Source: Trinickia violacea (lineage in GTDB: Bacteria; Pseudomonadota; Gammaproteobacteria; Burkholderiales; Burkholderiaceae). Taken from it: a stretch of 64,000 bases of DNA. The position numbers and the translations under genes are program-made. Shown one piece after another: positions 42,501 to 49,646 of the stretch; the first letter of the stretch is position 1; each line of letters opens with the position of its first letter. The stretch covers positions 992,001 to 1,056,000 of the forward strand of contig NZ_CP040078.1 of NCBI RefSeq assembly GCF_005280735.1. Reading direction: 5' to 3'. The notes under the pieces were generated by a model that worked only from the letters and a program-made list of their open reading frames with translations, searched no databases and was not told where the DNA came from.

Positions 42501-42610
42501 TACTCGCGCACTTTCAGCGCGACGAGCGAGCGCAAGCCGAGCACGAGGATCAACAGGCTCACGACCGCGGCGAGCACGGGGCGGCGGATGAAGATGTCGG
42601 TGAAGTTCAT
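39563..42610 (-). CDS. RND (HAE-1) efflux permease
   Basis: The 1015-residue inner-membrane proton antiporter of a tripartite pump. The usual topology is present: first helix at FIRRPVLAAVVSLLILVLG, a large periplasmic loop, the TM4 proton-relay motif GLVVDDAIIVVENVDRHM near residue 400, the second loop, and six more helices. The length is at the lower end of the family, closer to MdtB/MdtC-type than AcrB-type pumps. Export of drugs, solvents or aromatic compounds is the general function. It follows the MFP gene by 13 bases. Confidence 0.93.
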   Translation of the reverse strand: MNFTDIFIRRPVLAAVVSLLILVLGLRSLVALKVREYPQTENAVVTITTAYYGASADTVAGFITQPLEAAIAQAQGIDYLSSSSITGASVITATLRLNYDSNRALTEINTQIASVRNQLPPQAQQPVLTVEVGQTTDAMYMGFYSDVLPSNNVTDYLLRVVKPKLDSIEGVQTAEVLGGRQFALRAWLDSTRLAAHGVTAQDVYTALGNNNYLATLGATKGQMVSVDLNAGTDLHSVDEFKQLVVKQKNGAIVRLEDVANVVLGADNYDFNVAFSGKRSVFIGIKVAPDANILDVAKRVRTAFPALQAQFPIGMTGEIVYDATDFVNTAIREVEKTLIEALLIVTVVIYLFLGSLRAVIIPVIAMPLSLVGTFFVMLMLGYSINLLTLLALVLAIGLVVDDAIIVVENVDRHMKYEGKSPLEAAIIAARELGGPILAMTVVLVAVYVPIGFQGGLTGALFTEFAFSLAGAVTVSGVIALTLSPMMCSRFFSAEQEGGRLVRFIDRQFDRVHRGYGRLLHGLLDTWPVVVVMGALLLAGTVYLFMTSKSELAPQEDQGIVLSQIQGPPNATIQQMQMYSDQVFDISKALPEYSQMFQLTGSPTINQGIGGVLFKTWDKRKKGATELQEELQQKWNTIAGARIAAFQFPPLPGSQGLPVQFVVTTTEPFDNLNEISQAVLQKAQASGMFFFVDSDLKLDKPETTLVVDRDKVASLGLQQSDIGQTLGAALGGDYVNYFSIAGRSYKVIPQVLQTDRLNPTQVLDYYIHTPDGSVIPASTVTHIEHKVVPESINHFQQLNSATISGVIVPGVSQGEVLDFLRKTTMQAAPAGYSVDYSGLSRQFVQESGGFVVTLLFATIIVFLALAAQFESFIDPVVILVSVPMALFGALIFINIGLSTLNIYTQVGLVTLMGLVSKHGILIVQFANQLQLAGRSKREALEEAAGVRLRPILMTTASMVLGVVPLVIASGAGAAGRNAMGLVIFTGLSIGTLFTLFVVPAMYMFIGADHHKRAQSAS

Positions 42611-42623
42611 CGCGCGCTCCTCG

Positions 42624-43775
42624 TCATTGCTCTTGCGGCGAGGGGTTCGGATTGTCCGCGGGCTGCACGCGGTTATCGATGATGAGCGACGTGCCGTTCT
42701 TGAGTTTCAACTGGCCGCTCGTCACGACCTGCGTGCCTTCGGAGACGCCCTTCATGATCGCGACCTGATCGCCGCGCGTCGGCCCCGGCGTCACGAACAC
42801 CTGCTGCGCGACGGGCAGCACTTTGCCTTGCGCGTTCGGCCGGGTGCCGGGCTTGACGACGAACACCGTCGCGCCATACGGGTTGTAGGTGATGGCCGTT
42901 TGCGGCAGCGTCAGATAGCGCTCCTTCGCCCCGGCATCGACCTTCACGTTCGCGTACATGCCGGGCAGGAGCTTGCGTTCGTGGTTGTCGACGGCCGCCT
43001 CGATCTGCACGTTGCGCGTGTTGCTGTCGACTTTCGGATTGATCGAGAGAATCTTGCCGGCGAACGTGCGTCCGCTGTACGCGCTCGTGTCGACGATGAC
43101 GGTCTGGCCGATCTCGAGCTGTCCGAGCTGCTGCTGCGGGAGATAGAAGTCGGCGTAGATCGGATCGACGGCTTGCAGCGTGACGATCGCATCGCCCGGG
43201 TTGAGGTATTGCCCCGGGTTGACCGTCGTGATGCCGAGGCGCCCCGCGAACGGCGCGCGTATCGTCTTCTTGTCGACGAGCGCGGCCTGTTGCGCGACCA
43301 GCGCTTTCTTGTTGCGCAAGTCGGCTTCGTCGGCGTCGAGCTGGGCTTTCGCGATCGCCTTGATGTCGTATTGCGCTTTGTCGCGGTTGAAGACGGTCTG
43401 CGCGAGATCCGCCTGCGCCTTCAGCGATTGGAGCAGCGCGACGTCGTTGTCGTCGTTGAGCCTGACGAGGACTTGCCCGGTCTTCACGTCCTGGCCGGAA
43501 TTGAACGTGATCTCGCGCACGAGGCCCGCGACTTCCGTCGTCACGTCGACGCCGCGCACCGCGCGCAGACTGCCGACCGCCAGGAGCTGCGGCTGCCACG
43601 ACTGGTAGCCCGCCGTGATCGCCGTGACGGTCTCAGGCGGCGCCGCATTCGACGCCATGAACTTCGCGAACATATGCGCCCGGAACAGGTTGAAGCCGAC
43701 CAATGCGCCGAGCAGCAAGCCGACGCAGAGCAGCATGATTGTCATTCGCTTGGCCAACGGTCGCTTCTGGTTCAT
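42624..43775 (-). CDS. RND periplasmic adaptor (MFP) subunit
   Basis: A 383-residue HlyD/AcrA-like adaptor with an N-terminal anchor helix (IMLLCVGLLLGALVGFNLF), a lipoyl half-motif (GLVREITFNSGQDVKTGQVLVRL), an alpha-hairpin, and the second lipoyl half and beta-barrel (IRAPFAGRLGI ... GQYLNPGDAIVTLQ). ATG 43775 follows AAGGAAACGACG; the frame extends upstream without coding quality. It lies between the outer-membrane factor and the permease genes. Confidence 0.93.
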   Translation of the reverse strand: MNQKRPLAKRMTIMLLCVGLLLGALVGFNLFRAHMFAKFMASNAAPPETVTAITAGYQSWQPQLLAVGSLRAVRGVDVTTEVAGLVREITFNSGQDVKTGQVLVRLNDDNDVALLQSLKAQADLAQTVFNRDKAQYDIKAIAKAQLDADEADLRNKKALVAQQAALVDKKTIRAPFAGRLGITTVNPGQYLNPGDAIVTLQAVDPIYADFYLPQQQLGQLEIGQTVIVDTSAYSGRTFAGKILSINPKVDSNTRNVQIEAAVDNHERKLLPGMYANVKVDAGAKERYLTLPQTAITYNPYGATVFVVKPGTRPNAQGKVLPVAQQVFVTPGPTRGDQVAIMKGVSEGTQVVTSGQLKLKNGTSLIIDNRVQPADNPNPSPQEQ

Positions 43776-43906
43776 CGTCGTTTCCTTGCACGGCGTGGGG
43801 CGAAATCCCTGTTTGTTGTAACGGTGCGCGTGGGTGCTTATTCCTTGTTCGTGGTGCGAGTGATGCGTGCCAACGCTTGCGATGCGATAGCGGGGGCGAA
43901 CTGCGG

Positions 43907-45409
43907 TCAATGCGGCGTATCCGCGGCCGCTTCCGGGGGCGGCGCATTCCACCAGCCGCCGCCGAGCGCCTGAAACAGCGCCGCGGTGTCCGCATAACGC
44001 GACGCCTGCGCCTGCGCGAGACTCACGACGGTTTGCTGGTACTGACGCTGCGCATCGAGCAGCGCGAGATAGCTCACGCCGCCGACACGATATTGGCCGC
44101 GCGTGAGCGTCAGCGAATCGCTGGCGGCGCGCCATGCCTCGGTCTGCGCCTTGAGGCCGGTCGCGTCGTGATCGAGCGCGCGCAACGAATCGGCCACGTT
44201 CTGGAACGCGAGCAGCACCGTCGCGCGATACTGCGCATTGGCTTGGTCATAGGCGTCGACGGCGGCGCGTTTCTGCGCGCGCAGTTGCCCGCCCTGGAAA
44301 ATCGGCTGCAGGATGCCTGCGCCGAGGCTCCAGATCGTGTTCGCTTGCTGGAACGCGCCGGCGGGCGTGAGCGCCTCCGTGCCGTAGCTCGCGGACAGCG
44401 TGATCTGCGGATACATCGCGGCGGTGGCGACGCCGATTTGGGCGCTCGCCTGATGCAGCAACGCTGCGGACGCGAGGATGTCGGGCCGCTGCTTGACGAG
44501 CGACGACGGCAGGGTCACGGGCAGCGTCTGCGGCAGCGTGAACATCTCGAGCCGGAATTCGGGCAGGGCGGGGTCGCTCGGCAGCATGCCGGCCAGCACC
44601 GCGAGCTGATGGCGCGTTTGATCGAGCGATTGCGCGAGCGGCGGCAGCGTCGCGCGCGTTTGCGCAAGCAGCGTTTGTTGCGCGAGCACGGCGGTCTTGG
44701 CCACGCCGCCGAGTTCGAACTGCTGGTTGAGCACTTGCAGTTGCTGGTCTTCGTCCGTGGCAATGCGCTCGGTGGCGTCGATCTGCGCGCGCAGCGACGC
44801 TTCCTTGACCGCTGCCGTGACGATGTTGGCCGTAAGCGCAAGATAGGCGCCCTGCAACTGATAGCGCTGGTAGTCGATCTGCGCGGCGAGCCCTTCGAGC
44901 TGGCGGCGCGCGCCGCCGAACACGTCGAGCTTGTACGAGACGTTCACCGACGCGTTGTAGAGATTCAAGTAGTCGACGACACCCGGCTCGCCGAACGTGA
45001 CGCCGTTGAATTTTTCACGTTGCCCGTTGAGCTGCGCATTGACGCTCGGCAACAGCGAGCCGCCGAATTGCGCCAGGTAGTTTTCGTGGGCTTGCCGCAA
45101 GACGGCTTGCGCTGAGGCGATGTTCGGACTGTCCGCGAGCGCCTGGCGGATCAGCGTATCGAGCGGCTCGCAATGAAAGAGCGTCCACCACTCGGCGGGA
45201 ATGTCCTGGCCGGGCGCGAAGCGCTGCGGCACGCCCGCGGCGCCGGGCGCGGAGGCCGTCTGCTCGGGCAGCGGCGTGACGGTGTAGTGGTCCGTCGGCG
45301 GCGCCGCCGGCGATCGATAGTCGGGGCCGACCATGCAGCCGGCCAGCGCCGTGCAGCACAGCGCGGCGCCATAGTGCGGAATCCAGCGGGTACGCGGAGT
45401 AGGAGCCAT
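43907..45409 (-). CDS. NodT-type outer-membrane efflux lipoprotein
   Basis: A lipobox (TALAGC) followed by MVGPDY is the usual start of NodT/OprM-type channels. Two related repeats of helices (LIRQALADSPNIASAQAVLRQAHENY, then PDILASAALLHQASAQIGVATAAMYPQITL, split by eye) form the trimeric barrel-tunnel. It is 500 residues from ATG 45409, with a GTG at 45442 as a less likely start. It is the first gene of the efflux operon and diverges from the ArsR-SRPBCC gene. Confidence 0.92.
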   Translation of the reverse strand: MAPTPRTRWIPHYGAALCCTALAGCMVGPDYRSPAAPPTDHYTVTPLPEQTASAPGAAGVPQRFAPGQDIPAEWWTLFHCEPLDTLIRQALADSPNIASAQAVLRQAHENYLAQFGGSLLPSVNAQLNGQREKFNGVTFGEPGVVDYLNLYNASVNVSYKLDVFGGARRQLEGLAAQIDYQRYQLQGAYLALTANIVTAAVKEASLRAQIDATERIATDEDQQLQVLNQQFELGGVAKTAVLAQQTLLAQTRATLPPLAQSLDQTRHQLAVLAGMLPSDPALPEFRLEMFTLPQTLPVTLPSSLVKQRPDILASAALLHQASAQIGVATAAMYPQITLSASYGTEALTPAGAFQQANTIWSLGAGILQPIFQGGQLRAQKRAAVDAYDQANAQYRATVLLAFQNVADSLRALDHDATGLKAQTEAWRAASDSLTLTRGQYRVGGVSYLALLDAQRQYQQTVVSLAQAQASRYADTAALFQALGGGWWNAPPPEAAADTPH

Positions 45410-45449
45410 CGTCGATCCAGCCTTTTGGGGATGATCGGGCACGCGCTAA

Positions 45450-45478
45450 ATCATATCTCCGTGGAAACACTTTGACAT
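45450..45478 (-). promoter_or_regulatory. Predicted promoter of the efflux operon
   Basis: On the minus strand, ATGTCA (-35, 45473-45478, 4 of 6) and TATGAT (-10, 45450-45455, 5 of 6) are 17 bases apart, placing the start about 34 bases before the outer-membrane factor ATG. The 16-bp palindrome abuts its upstream edge. Confidence 0.55.
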
Positions 45479-45501
45479 GTGACCATATGGTCACCTATTA
45501 T
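45472..45501 (+). promoter_or_regulatory. Predicted promoter of the ArsR-SRPBCC gene, apparently leaderless
   Basis: TTGACA (-35, 45472-45477, perfect) and TATTAT (-10, 45496-45501, 5 of 6) are 18 bases apart. The expected start point, 6-8 bases beyond, is at or next to ATG 45509, and no ribosome-binding site precedes that codon, so the transcript probably has no leader. Confidence 0.75.
45479..45494. promoter_or_regulatory. 16-bp perfect palindromic operator
   Basis: GTGACCATATGGTCAC sits in the spacer of the ArsR-SRPBCC promoter and touches the -35 box of the divergent efflux promoter. The position fits an ArsR-type repressor that controls both directions. Confidence 0.75.
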
Positions 45502-45508
45502 CGATCGC

Positions 45509-46300
45509 ATGGACGACGTATTCCGAGCACTCGCTGACCCGACGCGCAGAAGCCTGCTCGACGAGCTGTTCAAGCAAGACGGGCAGACCCTGAGCGCGCT
45601 GGAGGCCCGCGTGCCGATGACGCGCTTCGGCGTGATGAAGCACCTGAAGGTGCTCGAAGAGGCGCACCTCGTGGTGACGCGCAAGCACGGGCGCGAAAAG
45701 CTGCATTTCCTGAACGCCGTCCCGATCCGGCTCATTCACGACCGGTGGGTGAGCAAATTCGCCGAGCCTTGGGTCGCCGCGCTGAGCGATCTCAAGCACG
45801 ATCTGGAGGAAAGGAAGATGGAGAAGGTCTACGAGATCTACATCAAGACGACGCCGGAACGCCTGTGGGAAGCCATCACCAACACCGACATGCGGGCCAA
45901 GTACACGTTCGGGGTGCGCGTCGTGTCGGAGTTCGCGCCGGGCTCCAGCTATGTCGGGCGCGCAAATCCGCCGGGGCAGGCCGACGAGCTGACCATCGTC
46001 GAAGGCGAGAATCTGGAAGTCGATCCGCCGCGCCGGCTCGTGCAGAGCTTCCGCGCGCTATGGAGCGATGACGTGAAGAGCGAAGGCACCTCGCGCGTGA
46101 CGTGGGAGATCGAGCCGGTCGGCGATTCGTGCCAGCTCACGGTCATTCACGATCAACTGCGCGAAGGCGCGAACGCCGAGCTTTACGGCGGCTGGCCGAT
46201 GGTGCTGTCGGGTCTCAAGACGCTGCTCGAAACCGGCGAGCTGCTGACGACGCCTGGGTCGCTGCGCTATGCGTCCGGCGGGGCCGCGTCGTGCCATTAG
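45509..46300 (+). CDS. ArsR-type HTH fused to an SRPBCC (AHSA1-like) domain
   Basis: The first 90 residues are an ArsR winged helix (DDVFRALADPTRRSLLDELF; VMKHLKVLEEAHLVVTRKHGREK). There are no ArsR-type metal Cys pairs. The rest, from about residue 105, is an AHSA1/SRPBCC hydrophobic-pocket fold (VYEIYIKTTPERLWEAITNTD ... EIEPVGDSCQLTVIHD). Such fusions are read as single-chain sensors in which the pocket may bind a lipophilic ligand. ATG 45509 begins the conserved MDD-VFRALADPTRR opening; a GTG at 45479 lies inside the operator and is rejected. It probably regulates itself and the divergent RND pump. Confidence 0.9.
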   Translation: MDDVFRALADPTRRSLLDELFKQDGQTLSALEARVPMTRFGVMKHLKVLEEAHLVVTRKHGREKLHFLNAVPIRLIHDRWVSKFAEPWVAALSDLKHDLEERKMEKVYEIYIKTTPERLWEAITNTDMRAKYTFGVRVVSEFAPGSSYVGRANPPGQADELTIVEGENLEVDPPRRLVQSFRALWSDDVKSEGTSRVTWEIEPVGDSCQLTVIHDQLREGANAELYGGWPMVLSGLKTLLETGELLTTPGSLRYASGGAASCH

Positions 46301-46312
46301 AGGCTCGTGAAA

Positions 46313-46951
46313 TTAGCCGTTAGCGGCGGGACTCAAGCGCAGCAAGTCGGCTGGCGTGCGGAAGACCTCGGCCGGTTGATGGCGCAACAGCGCATCCAGT
46401 GCCGTGTATCCCCACGCCACCGCGCCGAACTGAATGCCCGCGCGCTGAGCCGCTTCGGCGTCGCGGATTTCATCGCCGATATAGATGGTTTCGGATTTGT
46501 CGGCCTGGGTTGCGTGCAGGATTTGGCGCAAGCGGTATGGCTTGCCGAATAGCGGCGAGCCGCATTCGATCGCGGCGAGCTGATCGATGAGCGACGCGCC
46601 CACCACCGCGCTGACGTTGTCGATCGTATTCGAGGTCGCAACGGCCAGCTCGATCTGTTGATCCGCCATGGCCTGCAGCGTTTCCACGATGTTCGGAAAC
46701 GGCCGCACTTCGTGGATTCTCTCGCGCATGATCGCTCTGAAATCCGATATCACGGCGGGTACGCGCCAGATCGGAAGCTCGAGCTCGCGGAGGATATCGG
46801 CGGCGCTCAGCTGACGCAGCGTGTGCTCCTCGTCTTTAGCGATTTGCCGGAACTGATGCCTCGCCGCGAGGGCGTTGATCGAGTCGACGAAGACGGGGTA
46901 GGTGTCGGCGAGCGTGCCGTCGAAATCGAAGATCGCGAGTTTGACTGTCAT
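46313..46951 (-). CDS. HAD-superfamily phosphatase, phosphoglycolate-phosphatase-like
   Basis: The catalytic motif I is DFDGTLADT near residue 9, motif II is VATSNT, motif III contains GKPYRLRQIL, and motif IV is IYIGDEIRDAEAAQRAG. A helical cap lies between I and II. The 212-residue length fits the subfamily. The substrate is a small phosphate ester that cannot be named. ATG 46951 is taken because it begins the conserved core; ATG 46990 is possible. Its end is 12 bases from the ArsR-SRPBCC gene end. Confidence 0.85.
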   Translation of the reverse strand: MTVKLAIFDFDGTLADTYPVFVDSINALAARHQFRQIAKDEEHTLRQLSAADILRELELPIWRVPAVISDFRAIMRERIHEVRPFPNIVETLQAMADQQIELAVATSNTIDNVSAVVGASLIDQLAAIECGSPLFGKPYRLRQILHATQADKSETIYIGDEIRDAEAAQRAGIQFGAVAWGYTALDALLRHQPAEVFRTPADLLRLSPAANG

Positions 46952-47110
46952 GGAGGTTGGAGAGTGGCGTTTCGTTGCGACAGCCAGCATTCGCCATTGC
47001 CGCGAGCGGTCATGGTAAAGGAAATCCGCCGAACTGCGGCCAACCGGGTTGGGAGCAGGACGTTCGCAAGTGGCTGCAATGAGCGCGTAGCCTTGGGATC
47101 GACGACGCCC

Positions 47111-48251
47111 TCACTCCCGAGGCAATCGCTCCAACCCGCGCGAGCGGCGCAGTTGATCGAACGCGTTTTCAGTGTGCGTTTCGCGCGCGCTCTTGGCCGC
47201 GAAGAAGCCTTTGCTGAGCCAATGTCCGAGGATCACCATCGCGTAGCCCAGGGCTCCTGTCATGCGCGTCCACGCGGTGTTCCGTCGAGCCAGCGTGGCG
47301 ACGGAACTCACTGCATCGCTCGCGGCGTTGTCGAGATCGGCGAACAAGAAGTCGGCAAACCAATGGAGCCCTTGCGCGTGGCGATTCGACGTTCTTCGCT
47401 CGAGTTCGGGGAACTCCGGTATCAGCGATCAGCTTCTCCGCCTTCATGATGTTGTGCGGCGGGTGATCGTCGTTCTGTGCTTGACCGAAATACTTCGGTT
47501 CGATGAGGACAAACTCGGGAAAGGTGCTTTCGTCGGCTGCGGCGTCTTCGAAGAATGTCCCGAATGAATGGTAATTGGCGAGGTTTTCGCGTTTCCTTTG
47601 ATTCACGAGCAGCAAAGAGGCGGGGAAATCGTAGAAATAGACTTTCCAGCTTTTTTGTTTTTCATTCAGCCGATCGAAGATTGTCGTCTGCGTTTCCTCG
47701 GTGTACCACTTGGGTTCGAGGGCATTGATTCCCTCCGGCATCGCCACTTCGCCCATCGACGTCCCCGAAAGCGCGAAAAACCGGTTGGGCCAGGTCGGCC
47801 CCGGCAGCGAAGAAAACCATCGGTCGCAAATCGTGAATTGCCGGCCCAGCGTATGCAGCGCGGGCAGGAAATCGAGCGGGTAATAGCCCATGATGTCCTG
47901 GCGCTGGGCCTGGCTGCTGCGCGGATAGTGGCGCGCGAAATTGCGAACGAAACCGCCGTTGTTGCCTGCGAGCTGTTCGAGCACGTCCGGATGATCGTGA
48001 TACGGGTCCAGCTTCATTTGACGCTCTTGCGTCGGTTCGAGACGAAAGGACTTTCCGTGGCCGTCGTCGTTGATTGTCGCGCGCCCGTTCTTGATGCCGT
48101 CGAGATCTTCATGCACCGCATCGAGCGATCCCAGCATTTGATCGAACGAGTGGTTCTCCATCAAGAGCAAAACGACGTGCTTGATGGGATCGGTTTTCGT
48201 GTTTTTTGCTGCGTTGTCGCCGTTTTGTACGCGGTTGTGCACGTCACTCAT
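47111..48251 (-). pseudogene. Phosphoesterase (phospholipase C/acid phosphatase-type) gene with internal deletion
   Basis: The gene starts well (AAGGAGATGAG before ATG 48251) and encodes the N-terminal core of the alkaline-phosphatase-like phosphoesterase family: HVVLLLMENHSFDQMLGSL, then DRWFSSLPGPTWPNRFFALSGTS. Near 47420-47435 the frame turns into Arg-rich noise. A different frame then resumes with PEFPELERR ... GLHWFADFLFADLDNAASD and ends at 47111. The catalytic segment normally found in between (DEHGG..DH-type) is missing. The remaining N-terminal open frame runs to 47169. The pattern indicates a deletion plus frameshift, so the protein is unlikely to work. Confidence 0.75.
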
Positions 48252-48412
48252 CTCATCTCCTTTGGGAAATTATGGAGAAAAGCATCGACAGCCTTACGCG
48301 TTTATGGGTTAAACGCGTGAATATTAACTGTCAATCGGCGAGAAGGGGAGAGTGGCGACGTCGCGAACTACGGACGCTCCTGAGGGTGTGTCGCGTTTAT
48401 CGGACGTGTTAG

Positions 48413-48856
48413 TCAAGCGGGCGTGACCGTGACGATCATCGAACCTTTCACTCTTTCCACCAGGTCGACGTGAAGCGCGCGGCCGTGATACCAGCGTTCG
48501 AGCCAGCTTCTCGTGCGATGACCGACGACAATCACGTCGGATTGCAGCAGGTCGACCATCCGCGTGATGGCCTCCAGAACACCGCCGAAGACAACGTGAC
48601 CCCGCGCGACTACGCCATTCACGCCTAGTGCGTCGATAGCCTCTCTCAACGCACTTCGGGCCTGGTCTTCGAGCTGCGTCATCGCGGCGCTCGACAGCAT
48701 GCCGCCACACATCGCGTTGTCATCCGCGAAATTGACCACGGTGACAACATCGACTCGTGCCGCGAGTGCGACCGAGAGCTCCGCGCAGCGAAGCAAAGCC
48801 GACTTCGCTTCGTCCGTTCCGTCATAGACCAGGAGGATTTTGGAAGATAAAGACAT
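48413..48856 (-). CDS. Universal stress protein (UspA family)
   Basis: A 147-residue single-domain Usp fold: ILLVYDGTDEAKSALLRCAELSVAL at the start, DVIVVGHRTRSWLERWYHGRALHVDLVE toward the end (split by eye), with GSMIV in the final strand. The G-2x-G-9x-G(S/T) ATP loop is altered (GHRTRSW), so nucleotide binding may differ from ATP-binding members. Cys 24 and Cys 50 are scattered. Such proteins help survival under stress or low oxygen. It lies 43 bases downstream of a small membrane-protein gene on the same strand. Confidence 0.9.
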   Translation of the reverse strand: MSLSSKILLVYDGTDEAKSALLRCAELSVALAARVDVVTVVNFADDNAMCGGMLSSAAMTQLEDQARSALREAIDALGVNGVVARGHVVFGGVLEAITRMVDLLQSDVIVVGHRTRSWLERWYHGRALHVDLVERVKGSMIVTVTPA

Positions 48857-48898
48857 GAGTCGTCGCCGTAAGTAGGCGCTGCGGGTTAAGGAAAGGTG

Positions 48899-49090
48899 TT
48901 AGGAAACCGACAGCCAGTTGAATGCGACGACGAGCGAAATCGCCAGTCCGTTGCAGAACAAGGCAGCGATTGCCATGGCGCGCCAGTTCATCGCCGGGCG
49001 ACGAACGCCGACATTGATGGCAAAGCTCAGCGCTAGAAGAAGGGCGGCGACGAAGTTAGCCGGGTGCAATAGCAGGATCGAAGCGTTCAT
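48899..49090 (-). CDS. Small two-helix membrane protein
   Basis: A predicted 63-residue protein with two hydrophobic stretches (NFVAALLLALSFAINVGV and AMAIAALFCNGLAISLVVAF). I do not recognise it. No clear ribosome-binding site precedes ATG 49090 or an alternative GTG at 49105. The same-strand position before the universal stress protein gene and clean hydrophobic pattern support it modestly. Confidence 0.45.
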   Translation of the reverse strand: MNASILLLHPANFVAALLLALSFAINVGVRRPAMNWRAMAIAALFCNGLAISLVVAFNWLSVS

Positions 49091-49432
49091 AGGAAGAGTG
49101 GGCACCGATGCTCAAGGGTTTCACCTCTCTGAACGCTTGACGATGCCGACTTCTTCCGTCGTCTTTGCGGAAAAGTATTCACGCAGGGGAGGCGAGTCGT
49201 TCAAGACGAATTCTTATTCGCTGTCTCTCCCGCCGGACCGACTGGCCCACCCCAAGCAGGCGCTGGGAATAAACGAAGCAGCACCGTGTTTTCTATCACG
49301 GGGAAACCAACGAGGTCCTCTCTCCGCTCTTCACTTCGTGTCTAAGAACACCATCCAGAGACTATTTCGGTGCAGGCGCGCCTCGGGAAATTAGACATCC
49401 CACGATCTCGGCAACTGATGAAGGCTTTCATG
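49091..49432. other. Gene-free stretch
   Basis: No open frame here has a ribosome-binding site and family resemblance. One 158-codon plus-strand frame crosses the small membrane-protein gene without coding bias. It may be decayed DNA next to the glycosyltransferase remnant. Confidence 0.4.
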
Positions 49433-49555
49433 AAAATTCTTATTGCTTCCACACCGGTGGCAGGACACCTCAATCCACTTCTGTCTATTGCTTCGCTATT
49501 GGCATACACGGGCTCACCACAAAGGGTGTTGTGTCCAATGACCTTTCCCCTCTGA
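49433..49555 (+). pseudogene. N-terminal remnant of a UGT-type glycosyltransferase
   Basis: MKILIASTPVAGHLNPLLSIASLLAY is the donor-side opening of GT1/MGT glycosyltransferases (given here as MKILIASTPVAGHLNPLL, about 26 residues in all), normally followed by about 370 more. After LLAYTG the sequence departs and ends 14 residues later. A GAAGGCTTTC site precedes ATG 49433. This is a fragment left after deletion, not a short gene. Confidence 0.65.
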
Positions 49556-49580
49556 AATATCCCGGGGTAAGGCGAATGAC

Positions 49581-49621
49581 AATGCGGCCGCTACGCCATC
49601 CGAAGGCGTAGCGGCCGCATT
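49581..49621. terminator. Strong hairpin terminator
   Basis: Perfect 17-bp arms (AATGCGGCCGCTACGCC and its complement) around a 7-base loop ATCCGAA. On the plus strand TTTTATT begins at the end of the stem, a usable T-run. It stands 25 bases past the stop of the leftward oxidoreductase gene and after the remnant, so it probably serves the oxidoreductase gene and blocks readthrough from either side. Confidence 0.8.
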
Positions 49622-49646
49622 TTATTGCGTTGCTTAGTTGCGTTAC

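Noticed and set aside
40565..42682. A 705-codon plus-strand frame across the RND permease gene
   Set aside because: Same cause: Arg/His/Glu-rich low-complexity sequence with no family features, opposite a clear RND gene.
48918..49394. A 158-codon plus-strand frame
   Set aside because: It runs antisense through the small membrane-protein gene and has neither a ribosome-binding site nor coding bias.
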